In this document: in pieces, positions 46,328 through 57,200 of the stretch
Layout: each line of letters opens with the position of its first letter
How positions within the stretch are numbered: the stretch's first letter is position 1
From: Alphaproteobacteria bacterium
GTDB taxonomy: Bacteria > Bacteroidota > Bacteroidia > Bacteroidales > FEN-979
Direction: 5' to 3'
DNA: 64,000 nucleotides
Assembly (NCBI GenBank): GCA_009928665.1
Contig: SACF01000004.1
Coordinates: forward strand, 62,001 to 126,000
Made by a program: the position numbers and the translations under genes
The notes under the pieces: model-generated
Seen by the model: only the letters and a program-made list of their open reading frames with translations
Database searches by the model: none
What the model was told of the DNA's origin: nothing

Positions 46328-46770
46328 GATTCAGGATTTGGTGGCAATTCATTCAGTAATAACCAATACATACCCAGTTGCTGGACGGCCTGGGTGAATT
46401 TGTTAAAATCGACCGGTTTGCGGATATAGCTGTTTGCTCCGCTGAGGTAACAGTTGATGAGGTCCTGCTCCTCCAGGGAGGAGGTCAGGATGATGACCGG
46501 AGTGAGCTGTGTCGGTTGAAAATTCCGGATCTCCTTCAGCACCTCCAGCCCGTCGACTTTAGGCAATTTCAGATCCAGGAGGATGATGGCAGGGAGTCTA
46601 CGCTGGTCATTTTGACTAAATTCTCCTAAGCCTTTAATGTAATCGATGGCCTTTGCCCCGTCGCTTACCACAGTCATGGGGTTGGTCAGATTTGCCTTCT
46701 CGAATGCGCGCCGGGTCAATTCCACATCATCGGGATTGTCCTCCACCAGCAGGATTACCTTTCGATCCAT
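46324..46770 (-). CDS. Single-domain response regulator (Rcp1-like receiver)
   Basis: The 148 residues are a lone receiver domain: LLVEDNPDDVELTRRAF, phospho-acceptor Asp66 in ILLDLKLPK, LTSS, and Lys118 in YIRKPVDF. There is no output domain. The opening VEDNPDD and the long loop before the Asp are typical of Rcp1-type receivers that partner phytochrome-like or PAS kinases. It lies 39 bp after the sensor kinase gene and overlaps the hybrid kinase gene by 4 bases, so it probably shuttles phosphate between them. Confidence 0.93.
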   Translation of the reverse strand: MDRKVILLVEDNPDDVELTRRAFEKANLTNPMTVVSDGAKAIDYIKGLGEFSQNDQRRLPAIILLDLKLPKVDGLEVLKEIRNFQPTQLTPVIILTSSLEEQDLINCYLSGANSYIRKPVDFNKFTQAVQQLGMYWLLLNELPPNPES

Positions 46771-46809
46771 TTTTACTTTTTTTTGTTATGACATGTCTTT
46801 CTGAATTTT

Positions 46810-49323
46810 TCAGGGCAATCTGAAATAAAAAGTTGCTCCCTTCCCGGGTTCAGCTTCGGCGGAGATCGATCCCCCGTGTCGCTGGATAATCCGGTTTACA
46901 ATGGTCAGGCCGATTCCGGTGCCTGCAAATTCCTGAGGCGTATGGAGCCGCTGGAACACCCCAAACAGCTTTCCGGCATACCGCATGTCGAAACCGGCCC
47001 CGTTATCCCGGATCATGATTTCGCGAACCCCGCTACGGATAACCGAATCGACGATGATGGCAGGGTCGGCGACTCCCGTGCTGAATTTAAATGCATTCTG
47101 AAGCAGGTTGTAAAGGGCAATCTTTATCAATCCGGGATCAGCAGTCACCAGGATACCTTCGCCGATCGTTACAGTATGTTTTGAATATTCGGCGGTCTCT
47201 GCCAGCTCGGCGCAAATTTGCTTTGCCATCTGGGAGATGTTGACCTCCTGGAGTGACATTGATTGTCGTGTGATCCGCGACAACCGCAGGAGGTCATCAA
47301 TCAACTGTGCCATGCGTTGACTGGCATTCCGGATCCGGCGGAGGTAATCTCTCCCTTTCTCATCGATTTTTTCAGCCTGATCCTCGAGCAATGCCAGGCT
47401 GAAGCCGTCGATGCTTCTCAACGGAGCACGGAGGTCGTGAGAAACGGAATAGCTGAAACTTTCCAGGTCTTTATTTGCGATTTCGAGTTGTTCGGTGCGA
47501 ACCTGAACGCGTTCTTCCAACTCCTGGTTCAGCCGTTCCAGTTCCCGTTCCTTGGCGCGTAGCACCGTTACATCCTCCCCCGAGCTGATGGTTCCGGTCA
47601 CCTTCCCATTCTCGTCCCTGATCAACGCGTTGTGCCAATGCAGGATCAGTTGTTCACCGGTAGCGGTAAGCACGGAATTTTCGAAGAACTCCGGCCCTTC
47701 GATGTCCCCGCTCATAAGCTGCGTGTAAACCTCCCGGACAGCTGTTCTGACATCGGCAGGAATGAAATGATCGAACCAACTTTTACCGATAATTTCATCC
47801 TGCGGGTAACCGAAAAGTTCCGATCCTTTTTTATTGATCAGTTCGATATTCCCTTCATGGTCTAAAACGATAATCACCGACCCCGCGATGTTCAGGTAAT
47901 TCTGTGCGCGGTTGCGCTCCTGAATCAGCATCTGCTGGTATTTCGCCCGTTCCGAAAAATCACGGACAATCCCGTTATAATATTTTTTTCCCTGGAAATA
48001 AATAACCCGCGAACTGACCTCGACCGGAAATCTGGTCCCGTCTTTTTTCACATGAAGGGAATCGTAAAGGAATCCTTCTTCGGGAGGTTCAGCAGTCAGG
48101 CGTTGCTGGTAAGGGGGTTGTGCTTCCGGGGAGATTATTTTGGAAGCATTGAAACCAACCAGTTCGTCGCGTGAATAGCCATACACGCTCAATGCTTTTT
48201 CGTTACAATCGGTTATGGTACCTTTTTCATCGAGCAGCAGGATGCTATCATTGGCGCGTTGCATCACCATCTCATAATGTTGGGTCAGGATCAGGCGTTG
48301 GGATTCGAGTTTATAAAGGTTGTTGAAATAGTCTTTTTTATCTTGCAGATATATTATGTAAAGCACTATGAGCCCCAGCAGGATCATGACCAAAACGGCC
48401 GGCAGGGTCCTTATCCACCAATATGAAAGGGGTTCCAGCGCTTCATCCAGATCGGTTTTACTTACCATGAACCAGGGGGTCCCTTGTACAGGCCGGGTAT
48501 AAGCTAAAACTTCTGCTCTGCGGTAATCAATTCCCAGGGTGAATCCAGAGTAACCTTTTGCTGCCCGGGCCGCGGGAAGCATTTCATTTTTAAGCGGCAT
48601 TTTCAATTGTAAGGCGCTTCCCGGTAAATGACGTACTTCATTCAAATAGATCACACTATCGTTTTTCACCTCCACGAGCAGGGTCTCCGATGTCGGGCTA
48701 CTGATGGGCCAGGATTGCATCAGTGGATAGATGAACCGGGAGGGATCCATGCGGAGTAGTAACATGGCCCTCAGCGTAGACGAATCACCAGGCACACGGT
48801 AAACCGGTGAATAAAAATCGATGTGATTCCTGTTATGGTGTCTGCAATAAAAGAAACTGCTGAAGCGGGTGTTCGATGATCGAAGCGAATTCAGAAGGAA
48901 CTTCTTTGAATCGTCGCTAAGTGAATCCCTGTCGGCCGAAACACTGATGAAAATTTTCCCTGTCGAATCTGTCAGCAAAATATCTTCATAACGGTAATGC
49001 TCAATTAATGGTGCTATGTACCTGAGGATTTTCTGACGAAGATCATCACGCTCCGGATGGTCAATATACCGGTTTATGTATTCCTGCATATTGCCGGCCC
49101 GGCTCACATATCTGGCATCGTTCCTGCGTTCCTTCACCCAGTTGCTGATCTCTGCAGCCTTGTACTTTGAGATGCTTTCCAGACGTTCAGAGGTCAATCG
49201 TATCAGGCTGGCACGCTGCACCTTCAGATTCAAGAAACCCAACAAGATGATCAATACGGAATAAAAACCAAAAGCAGTGATGTATTTCCAGTTGGGAAAA
49301 TATTCGGGTAGTTTGAATTTCAT
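46810..49323 (-). CDS. Membrane sensor histidine kinase with extracellular Cache-like domain and two PAS domains
   Basis: This 837-residue protein has TM1 at about 15-35, an extracytoplasmic double-Cache-like region at about 36-300 (YEDILLTDSTGKIFISVSADRD, GTPWFMVSKTDLDEAL) and TM2 at about 302-326. PAS1 is at about 345-460, PAS2 at about 470-590, then a coiled-coil. HisKA has His629 (YSVSHDLRAPLRSIDG, the phytochrome-like variant) and HATPase_c has DNGAGFD and GTGIGLTIV. It likely senses a small extracellular ligand and phosphorylates the lone receiver encoded just downstream. A good promoter lies immediately upstream, so it is the first gene of the three-gene operon. Confidence 0.92.
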   Translation of the reverse strand: MKFKLPEYFPNWKYITAFGFYSVLIILLGFLNLKVQRASLIRLTSERLESISKYKAAEISNWVKERRNDARYVSRAGNMQEYINRYIDHPERDDLRQKILRYIAPLIEHYRYEDILLTDSTGKIFISVSADRDSLSDDSKKFLLNSLRSSNTRFSSFFYCRHHNRNHIDFYSPVYRVPGDSSTLRAMLLLRMDPSRFIYPLMQSWPISSPTSETLLVEVKNDSVIYLNEVRHLPGSALQLKMPLKNEMLPAARAAKGYSGFTLGIDYRRAEVLAYTRPVQGTPWFMVSKTDLDEALEPLSYWWIRTLPAVLVMILLGLIVLYIIYLQDKKDYFNNLYKLESQRLILTQHYEMVMQRANDSILLLDEKGTITDCNEKALSVYGYSRDELVGFNASKIISPEAQPPYQQRLTAEPPEEGFLYDSLHVKKDGTRFPVEVSSRVIYFQGKKYYNGIVRDFSERAKYQQMLIQERNRAQNYLNIAGSVIIVLDHEGNIELINKKGSELFGYPQDEIIGKSWFDHFIPADVRTAVREVYTQLMSGDIEGPEFFENSVLTATGEQLILHWHNALIRDENGKVTGTISSGEDVTVLRAKERELERLNQELEERVQVRTEQLEIANKDLESFSYSVSHDLRAPLRSIDGFSLALLEDQAEKIDEKGRDYLRRIRNASQRMAQLIDDLLRLSRITRQSMSLQEVNISQMAKQICAELAETAEYSKHTVTIGEGILVTADPGLIKIALYNLLQNAFKFSTGVADPAIIVDSVIRSGVREIMIRDNGAGFDMRYAGKLFGVFQRLHTPQEFAGTGIGLTIVNRIIQRHGGSISAEAEPGKGATFYFRLP

Positions 49324-49344
49324 ACATCAAACGTGTCGATGCAG

Positions 49345-49376
49345 TAAATATACAACAAGACAGGAAGAAAATCAAA
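49345..49376 (-). promoter_or_regulatory. Bacteroidota-type promoter of the phosphorelay operon
   Basis: On the minus strand the -33 box TTTG (49373-49376) is followed by 20 nt and TATATTTA (49345-49352, one mismatch to TAnnTTTG). It is 22 nt before the ATG at 49323. Confidence 0.6.
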
Positions 49377-49465
49377 TCTGTGAAAAAGGTTTAATTAAAA
49401 AATATTCAACCGTTCGGGAACAGGTTTGAAAGAAGAAATCCTGACCGGGAATCCGGATGGAAGGG

Positions 49466-52400
49466 TCACTGTCCGTTTAACAGCAGGGGTTTCACAAACC
49501 AATCCTGACCGGTCCGGATCCTGACGAAATAGCATCCCGGAGCAGCCCTGGTGATATCGATCACAAGGTCAGTTCCCGGAGTGGATGGTTTATAAGTCTT
49601 TCTGAACACTGAAATTCCCCTGACATCGCAGACCTCTATTTCACAGTCCGACTCCGGCCGGCCGGACAGCGACACGGTGAAAATCCCACTTGTCGGAACC
49701 GGATAGATCCGGACCTTTTGATCTGTTGGTTCATCCATTCCGATCACGGTCATGTATATATTGTTGGAGGTGTCGGAACTGCAACCATTCAGGTTGACCA
49801 CATCCCAGTACCATCCGATCGCGGTGGCGGTATATTGCTGGGTTGTGGCTCCCGGGATCAGGGAACCATTGAAATACCACTGGTTTCCGTCGGCCGTATT
49901 GCTCGAAAGCACCGGTCCTGCCGCGGTGATAACCGGAGCAGGAGGAACCGGGTTCAGTGATACGGGAAGGGTCGAAACGGCGCCGTCGCCGCAACTGTTG
50001 CTGCCATATACTGTAATATTTCCCGAAAGGGCAGCCGGTCCGAAGTCGACGGTTATTGCATTGGTATTGGCTCCGTTCACGATGAAGGCACCGGATGGAA
50101 CAGTCCAGTGGTAGTCGGTAACCGCGGTGATAGGAGCAATCGAATAGATGATCCCCGAAGCGTCCTCGCAAACCTGGTCCGGTCCTTCGATGGTACCGGG
50201 GTCGGAAGGCAACGGGGTGACGGTAACCTGGAAAGGCGGGGATGCCGGACCCGATCCGCACAAGTTGTTACCCTGCACGGTGATGGGTCCTGAAGAGGCA
50301 TTTGCGGCAAAGCTGACGGTAATGGCGTTGGTATTATAGCCGGCGGTAACGGAGGCTCCCAAAGGCAGGGTCCAGATGTAGGAAACAGCATTGGTGACGG
50401 GGGCTACCGAATAACTCACACCGGTGGCTCCGCCGCATACCGCGGCAGTTCCGGTGATACTTCCGGCTGTTGACGGGAGGGGGTCGACCGTGACACTGAA
50501 GGTCGACGGGGTTGTTGCCGCGCATCCCGCGGTGCTGGTATAGTTAACCGACACCCACTGCGGGCCGGAGGCATTCCACGAAACCTGGATCTGGTTGGTA
50601 CCTGTGCCGATCACGATGGAGCCTCCCGGCGACACGCTCCAGGTATAGACAGTCATGCCCGATTCGGTCGTGTAAGTGGCATTTGCACCGCCCTGGCAGG
50701 CTGTGGCAGATCCCGTAATCGAAGGAACCGGCGGTGGGCTCACGGTAACCGGCAGATTGGACGGGGTTCCGCTGGAACAGAAATTCGTTCCGTACACCGA
50801 AACGTTGCCGCTGGTTGAACTGAAGTTGACCACGATGCTGGTGGTATTCTGACCGCTTGTGATGGTTGCACCGGCAGGAACCGACCAGGTATAACCGGTA
50901 GCATTGGTGATCGGGGCAATGGAATAGGCTTTGCCGGTGGCATTGATACACACGCTTGCCGGGCCCGTGATCGCTCCGGCTGCCGCGATGGTCGGACAAC
51001 CGGGAGTAAAGGTCTGATCGGCCCCGTAAAAGGTCCCTGCCGTACTGACACCAACACAACGGTAGTGATAGGTAACATTGGAGGTAAGTCCGGAAAGGTT
51101 GGCAGAGACGGCAACAGGTGCGTATCCCGTAACCGTGGGAGGAGTTGCCGCCAGGGAGTTTCCGTAACTCGTGTTCAGCCCCCAGTCGAAGGTTACCGTG
51201 GTCGGATAGAGGTTGGCAGTAACCGATCCGTTAAGGGTAGCGCTGGTCAGCAAGATATTGGAAGCGGCATTGGTCACCACGACCGGATTCACAATGATTT
51301 GTCCGCTGATGGTGATTAAAAGCGAATCCTTCACAGTCACATCCTGCACAGCCACTGCTTTGGCATACACGGTTCCGTTGCCGGTTGCGGTGACCAGTCC
51401 GTTAGTACTGATCGTAGCGTTCCCCGTTACCGGGACGATGCTCCAGGTGACATTTTGGTTGGCGGTCAGCGGAAACACAGTCGCAACCATCTGTAGGGTG
51501 CCTCCGCTCGTCGTGATGGTTGGAGGGACACTACCCTGGGTAGCAACGACCAGGCCGACCAGGCCCCCGACCGAAATGCCCTGGGCATAACCCATGTATG
51601 AGCCGGTGCGGTTTTCGGTCCAGATGCCCGCGCAACGGTTGGGGCCGTCGGGGGTGAAACCGTACCGCATCTTTGGAGTTCCTGTCGATGCCGTGGTAGA
51701 ACTGATCTCTACCTGGTTTCCCGCCCAGGCAAAATTACCGTTGGCATCGAGTCGGGTCACATAGATCTTATCATTCACATCCGCAAACATAAACATGGGA
51801 TTGTCGTTCACCAGGGCCAGATTACCCTCAGGCCGATTGCTGTTTGGACCGATGGCATAGACTACCTTGGCATTATCGGTAAACTGCCGGGCGCCGGTCG
51901 TTTTCAGAAATTTCTGCACATAGATCCCGTACTGATTCTGGTTGTAGTCGCTGAAGCTACATACAGACCAGACATAGTTTGATGCTCCGGAGAGGTTGAT
52001 CATGGTATACATCTGGTAATCGTCGTAGGTATTCACATTGGTGTTGAAGGCTGAGCCGTTCATTCCCCAGGGGATGGTTCCGCCCGGGTCGATCCGCTGG
52101 AGAAAGGAGTTGAACCTAAAGCCGTTGGAGCTGTAATATCCGAAGTAGGTCACATCGCCATCTGCAACGATCGAATAGTACCGGGCGGCGCTGGTAGTCT
52201 GGTTGCAGATCTGAAGCGGGGCATAGACGGGGGTTCCGTTCGGATTGAACATTTGCGCATAGAGTGTGGTCGACACGCCGTAACCCATCTTCTGATACAC
52301 CATGGTAAATTTACCTGCCAGGTTACCGATCAACTGACCGCGGGTGGTGGTGGAGGTTCCTACGGTGACCACAACGGGGGCGGTCCATGCCAGTGATCCG

Positions 52401-52942
52401 CTGTTGGTTATCTTTTGGATGTTCAGGGTGTTTCCGTTATCGGAATTCCAGGTCACAACAATCTCGCCTGTTGAAAGCAAGGCGGGATAGGGAACCATAC
52501 CGCCGCCGAGGATAATCCCTCCTGCGCCCCAGAGTTGCGCTCCGGTTTGGGAGATTTTATGAACCACGGCGCTCATGATTCCGGTTCCTTCATGTTGAAA
52601 TCCGATGACCAGGTTGTTGGAGGCGTCGACACAGACATTAAAAACAAAAGTCGCCGATCCCGATGCCAGGTTACTCACCAGAACACCATCGGCTCCAAGG
52701 AGCTTATAGCCGTCGGCATCAATGAGCTGGGCCCGCATGTCGTAATTGCCGGAATTCATATGATAATAGGCGATCCATGTCTTTCCGTCGGATGTGGGAA
52801 CCGACTGCAAATCGGCGGTTGGCAATCCCGAAATCAGCATGTTCACACTGGTATTGGTATTCCACTGAGCTGACGCCAGGCCTGAGCAGAGCAACATCAG
52901 GAGTCCTGCAAAACTCCTTAAAAATGTCAATTTTGTTTTCAT
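49466..52942 (-). CDS. T9SS surface protein with propeller-like domain, BIG2/FN3-like and PKD/Ig-like repeats
   Basis: The ATG at 52942 starts MKTKLTFLRSFAGLLMLLCSG, a signal peptide ending ASAQ. The frame is open to 53026, but that would overlap the upstream GAPDH gene and adds non-signal residues. The 1158-residue protein has a propeller-like N-terminal region (about 25-480, repeated LIDADGYKLLGADG-type strands), a BIG2-like Ig domain (about 490-590, LVTATGNGTVYAKAVA), an FN3-like domain (about 595-680), five PKD/Ig-like units (about 685-1000) and an Ig-like domain GNQWYFNGSLIPGATTQQY. A T9SS type A sorting domain (RIYPVPTSGIFTVSL, Val for the usual Asn) ends it. One unit (CQGGANATYTTESGM) is the same type as the giant proteins' repeats. 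Function is probably surface adhesion; ligand unknown. Confidence 0.85.
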   Translation of the reverse strand: MKTKLTFLRSFAGLLMLLCSGLASAQWNTNTSVNMLISGLPTADLQSVPTSDGKTWIAYYHMNSGNYDMRAQLIDADGYKLLGADGVLVSNLASGSATFVFNVCVDASNNLVIGFQHEGTGIMSAVVHKISQTGAQLWGAGGIILGGGMVPYPALLSTGEIVVTWNSDNGNTLNIQKITNSGSLAWTAPVVVTVGTSTTTRGQLIGNLAGKFTMVYQKMGYGVSTTLYAQMFNPNGTPVYAPLQICNQTTSAARYYSIVADGDVTYFGYYSSNGFRFNSFLQRIDPGGTIPWGMNGSAFNTNVNTYDDYQMYTMINLSGASNYVWSVCSFSDYNQNQYGIYVQKFLKTTGARQFTDNAKVVYAIGPNSNRPEGNLALVNDNPMFMFADVNDKIYVTRLDANGNFAWAGNQVEISSTTASTGTPKMRYGFTPDGPNRCAGIWTENRTGSYMGYAQGISVGGLVGLVVATQGSVPPTITTSGGTLQMVATVFPLTANQNVTWSIVPVTGNATISTNGLVTATGNGTVYAKAVAVQDVTVKDSLLITISGQIIVNPVVVTNAASNILLTSATLNGSVTANLYPTTVTFDWGLNTSYGNSLAATPPTVTGYAPVAVSANLSGLTSNVTYHYRCVGVSTAGTFYGADQTFTPGCPTIAAAGAITGPASVCINATGKAYSIAPITNATGYTWSVPAGATITSGQNTTSIVVNFSSTSGNVSVYGTNFCSSGTPSNLPVTVSPPPVPSITGSATACQGGANATYTTESGMTVYTWSVSPGGSIVIGTGTNQIQVSWNASGPQWVSVNYTSTAGCAATTPSTFSVTVDPLPSTAGSITGTAAVCGGATGVSYSVAPVTNAVSYIWTLPLGASVTAGYNTNAITVSFAANASSGPITVQGNNLCGSGPASPPFQVTVTPLPSDPGTIEGPDQVCEDASGIIYSIAPITAVTDYHWTVPSGAFIVNGANTNAITVDFGPAALSGNITVYGSNSCGDGAVSTLPVSLNPVPPAPVITAAGPVLSSNTADGNQWYFNGSLIPGATTQQYTATAIGWYWDVVNLNGCSSDTSNNIYMTVIGMDEPTDQKVRIYPVPTSGIFTVSLSGRPESDCEIEVCDVRGISVFRKTYKPSTPGTDLVIDITRAAPGCYFVRIRTGQDWFVKPLLLNGQ

Positions 52943-53006
52943 TGTTTTGGGTTTTGGGATTACAAAATATTTACCGGCCCGGTCACACGTCAGCAAATCC
53001 CCCGGG

Positions 53007-54260
53007 TCAACGGGTCGTAGTTTCAATGTGTTCGGTCAGCTTTCCCAGGCACCGTACATAGCTTCCGAATTCGTTGTCGTACCATCCGAAGATCTTGGCA
53101 TGGGTTACCGGAAGGTTCACGTCGCGGTCTTCTTTAATTCCCAGGGAGTGAAGCAATGCGGCAGGCAACGGAAGAAATCCGGTCCGGGTATGGGTTTCGT
53201 GTCCTTCGATGACCACGGCGGCAGGAAATCCCATCAGGTCGGACGATACATTCTGTTTTTCGCTGAAGTGAAGCAATCCCTGCTGGGATCCCCGGGTAGC
53301 CCGGCGGTAGAGGTCGTTGATGTATGCGCCGCTGATTACCGGTTCTCCGCGTTCATCAACCCGTGAATCGAAGGTAATATTGAGCGAAATCAGGGAAACG
53401 GTATTGGTCGGGATGCGCACCGAATCGGCCATGAATCCGATGTTTGCTATTTGCGGCAGCACCATCTCCAGCGCTTTTCCCGCTCCTGTGGAAGATAAAA
53501 TGATGTTATTGAATACCGACCTGTTTTTCCTCAGATCGGAAGTTCCGGTTGAGGGAACCGCATCAAGCACACTCTGGGTGTTGGTTGCAGCATGAACCGT
53601 CGACATGGATGCGGTGAGGATCCGTTTGGTTTCCACGTCTTCGAGCAGGGGTTTCATCATATGGGCCAGCCCTGTGGTGGTACAGCTTGCCGCTGAAACC
53701 ACATGGTGCAGGTGCGGCCGGAAGTCGAGGTGGTTAATGCCATAAATCAGGGTTGGATATTCGCCGGAATCCTTGTAGGATTTATCTTTGATCTTAAACG
53801 GGGCGCTGGCGATCACATTTCGCGCGCCGGCTTCGAGGTGGCCCCGGAGACTTCCTTTTGGATCATCGGCCGGTATGGTCGGATCCAGAAATTTTCCCGT
53901 GCAATCGACTACCGTTTGAACGCCTTCGCGGGCCCATCCGATATTGCGGGGCAACCGTTCTTTTCTTAAAATTTTTACCGGGAATCCATCCACATCCAGC
54001 ATACCATCAGTGGCATCAATCACTGTAATCTGGCATTTCTTTCCGGAAAATCCGTGAAGGAAATGATCGAGTGTGCCATAGGTTGAGTCCGTACTGATGG
54101 TATGAATCACATCATCGAGGCTTTTACCGACTTCCCGGCCTACGTTGATCACGATACCTTCGAAGCAGCGCGACTGCAGATGGTACCATAATGTCAGTTT
54201 TCCGATGCGACCCAAACCGTTGATGCCCAACAGTTTTTTCTCTTTTAGTGAAATTTCCAT
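53007..54260 (-). CDS. Divergent glyceraldehyde-3-phosphate dehydrogenase-like protein
   Basis: This 417-residue protein has the Rossmann motif GINGLGRIG (12-20), a catalytic Cys193 in ASCTTTGL, His223 in TVHAATNTQS, STGAGKAL, and FGWYDNEFGSY near the C-terminus. It should therefore act as a phosphorylating aldehyde dehydrogenase of the GAPDH fold. It differs from classical GAPDH: CTTN is CTTT, and the segment after the second strand is NVGREVGKS without the NAD-selective Asp. DSTYG follows, as in plastid-type enzymes, and there are insertions that make it about 80 residues longer. Possibly it uses NADP or a modified substrate; this is inference. It is the last gene of an operon, 23 bp after the dikinase-like gene. 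Confidence 0.85.
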   Translation of the reverse strand: MEISLKEKKLLGINGLGRIGKLTLWYHLQSRCFEGIVINVGREVGKSLDDVIHTISTDSTYGTLDHFLHGFSGKKCQITVIDATDGMLDVDGFPVKILRKERLPRNIGWAREGVQTVVDCTGKFLDPTIPADDPKGSLRGHLEAGARNVIASAPFKIKDKSYKDSGEYPTLIYGINHLDFRPHLHHVVSAASCTTTGLAHMMKPLLEDVETKRILTASMSTVHAATNTQSVLDAVPSTGTSDLRKNRSVFNNIILSSTGAGKALEMVLPQIANIGFMADSVRIPTNTVSLISLNITFDSRVDERGEPVISGAYINDLYRRATRGSQQGLLHFSEKQNVSSDLMGFPAAVVIEGHETHTRTGFLPLPAALLHSLGIKEDRDVNLPVTHAKIFGWYDNEFGSYVRCLGKLTEHIETTTR

Positions 54261-54283
54261 GATATCTATTGTTTTGGTTAGGT

Positions 54284-57200
54284 TCAGAATTCCTGTTTCC
54301 GGATCGGATAATTACCCTGGTAAATGATGCCAAGCGGCCCGTCCAGCGCAATTTTGTCGAATGCCCTGAACACGGTATCGTTGATGCGGCATGTCTTTTC
54401 TTTTTCGTTTACCCTGAGTTCCGTGCAATTGACCACGCAAACTTTACCCAGGCTTGAGGCGGTAACCGCGGCATGAGAGGTGGCCCCGCCTTTGCCGGTC
54501 AGCAGTCCGTCGCATTCAAAGATCATCTCTATATCGTCGGGAACCGTGTCGGGACGGGCAAGGATGCATTGACCGTCTTCAAATTTAGCTTTTATTGCCC
54601 GGATATCTTCCAGGTCGAAAGCAAGAAATCCATTTACGACCCGGTTGCCGATCCCGATACCGGTGCCAACCTGTTTCATTTTCTGCGGTGGAACGGCGAA
54701 CACCACCTTCTTTTCGGGCTTGGTCACCGACTGGTCTCTCACCTGTAAAATGTAAAGGTCTTCGGGGTTCGCGGTTTCAAATGTGAACTCGATCTCCTGA
54801 TGGCCGAAATCGTGTTTTTCGAGCAGTTCGTGGGCAAAGTTATTCAGTTTCTCAAAGATCTTCGGAAAGGCGCTTTCAAGGGAGAAGGGGCTTTTCTGGT
54901 AGTATTTATTCCGCTGGGCTTCACTTACGGGAAGGGTATTTACCAATCCTGCAACGATATCTTCACCCTGGCTCAGAAATGAAAAATCGCCGTTCAGATG
55001 GATCCCCGGTGAATTTTGCATCACATCGCAGGTAAATACCACGCCCGATCCCGATTCGCGGTGAATATTTCCGAAAACCATCTGCTGCACGATCACGGCA
55101 GTTCCCCACTCGTGGGCGATCTGGAGGTGGTTGCGGTACACCTTTGCCCGCGTGTTGTCCCATGAATTGAATACCGCAATGATCGCCTGCCTTGCCTGTA
55201 ACCAGGGATCCTGCTCGAAGGGAACGTTTCTTTCCTTCAGTACATCCTTGTATGCGTAAGTGATCTCGCGCATGATGGGCGGCGGAAAGTCGATCTTGCG
55301 GCTGATGTCGTACTTCTGCTTGTAATCGATCATGATCTGATCAAATACATCCCGGTCAATTCCGAACGACATACCCCAGGTCTGAAGCAATCGCCGGTAA
55401 CAATCCCACGAGGTCCAGCCAAAGTTATGCTGTTGGCTGAGAACCTCCGTGATCTCATCATTAAGCCCTACATTCAGAAAGGTATTCATGGCTCCGGGCA
55501 TCGAGATGGCGGATCCCGACCGTACCGACAACAAGAGCGGGTTCAGCGGGTTGGCATACTCCCGGTGCGACAGGATCTCTATTTCTCGTATATACCTGTC
55601 GATCATGTTATCGACTTCGGCATGCAGCGAGGGATGTTTGGTAATGGAATCCTTCCGGCGAAAGACCTCGGTAGTGATGATAAAACCGGGGGGGACGGAA
55701 TAGCCCTGCAGATAGAGTTTCTTCAGGAAAAAGCCCTTTGATCCCAGGAAAATCTGGCTGTCGATTCGCGGATCGGCTATGTTGAAGGGGCTGATTACCA
55801 CATCGGGATCGTACGACATGATGCTGCGTATATCCTCCGGCGTAAAATGATCAGCCATGTTACGCAGGCTGTTGAGCACTTTGCCGATGAAGTTGTCGAG
55901 CGATTGAATGAGGAAGGCTGATGAGAGCAGATCGCGGAAGAATGCTTCCGATTTTTTATGGATGAATTTGCTTACCGATTTCTGGTCCAGATTTGTTTCA
56001 TCGGGAAAGATTTGCGGGATGATCACCTTCAGAAGTTCATCGTACGAACTCATGAAGTAATGGCTGATGATCTCTTTTACGCTTTCGCCCATGAACTGGA
56101 AGATGTTGAGATACTGACCGATTGTGAAACTGCCCGAGGTCAGGCTGTACTGCAACATCTGAAGGTTGGAATTGAAGCCCTGATCGGGAATCCCGTCGAG
56201 TTCCAGCCCCTGGCGCAATAATTCGAGGGTCGAATAAATGCTTTTGAGGGTTTTCGCGGTAATATAATCGGTGTTGAGCTTGGCAATGATGCGTTCCATC
56301 AGTACGGTGGCGATGCCTTCGAGGCGAAAGGTCACCCCGAGCGCTTCAAATTTTTTTTCGTGGTATTCGCCGTACATCGATGGGATCCCGAATGCGATAT
56401 GCCGTTTGTGGTAGATGTTTTCCCATCCCTGACTGGTCACCGGGTCGAAGATGATCTGGTTGAGCCGGTCCATGAAGCGAAAAATCAGGCGGAGCGCCTG
56501 CTCATCGTCCGACTGATCAAGGTATCGGGTCAGATCGTCCACTTCGGCAGGGCTGAAAAAATTGTACCGGTTGAGGATCGCCGCTATGTTGATGGTCTCG
56601 AAGGAGTACTTTTCTTTCAGTAGCTTGTAAAGCCTGATCAGGAGGCGGACCCTCCGGATGTCCTGGTCTTTTGCGCTGTCCAGTTCGTTGAGCATCGTCT
56701 CAACCGCTTCGGATTCAAGTTCCGAAAGTTGTTTTACCGAGAGGTTGCCTTTTTCACACAGGGCGCTTACAACCTCATGAACTCCCTGTACCCACTCACC
56801 TGACAGATCGATACTCTCGATCACATCGGCCGGCACCAATGGTTTCAAAAGATCGAGGTTCGGATCTTTCCAGAAGTTAAGGATCTCCAGGCATATCAGA
56901 ATGTGCGAATTATTGCCTTCGGTATGGATCTGCTTTCGCAGGAAATGGATCAGCTTGTCGGCCCGCTGTGATATTTCATCAAGTGTTGTGGTCACCTCAC
57001 GGAGTTCACCTTCGGCTCCGATCTCGTTGAAATATACCGGAAAAATCCGTGTGAGCTGTTTGATCCTTTTAAAGATAGGCGCGATGTCGGAGTTGAGCAA
57101 CCGGGTCACATCACGCTGGAACAGATCGGTATCAAAGATAAAGATTCCGCCCATCCTCAGGTTGATGATAAGCGCCGACAGCAGTCTTTTCATGACCTCG

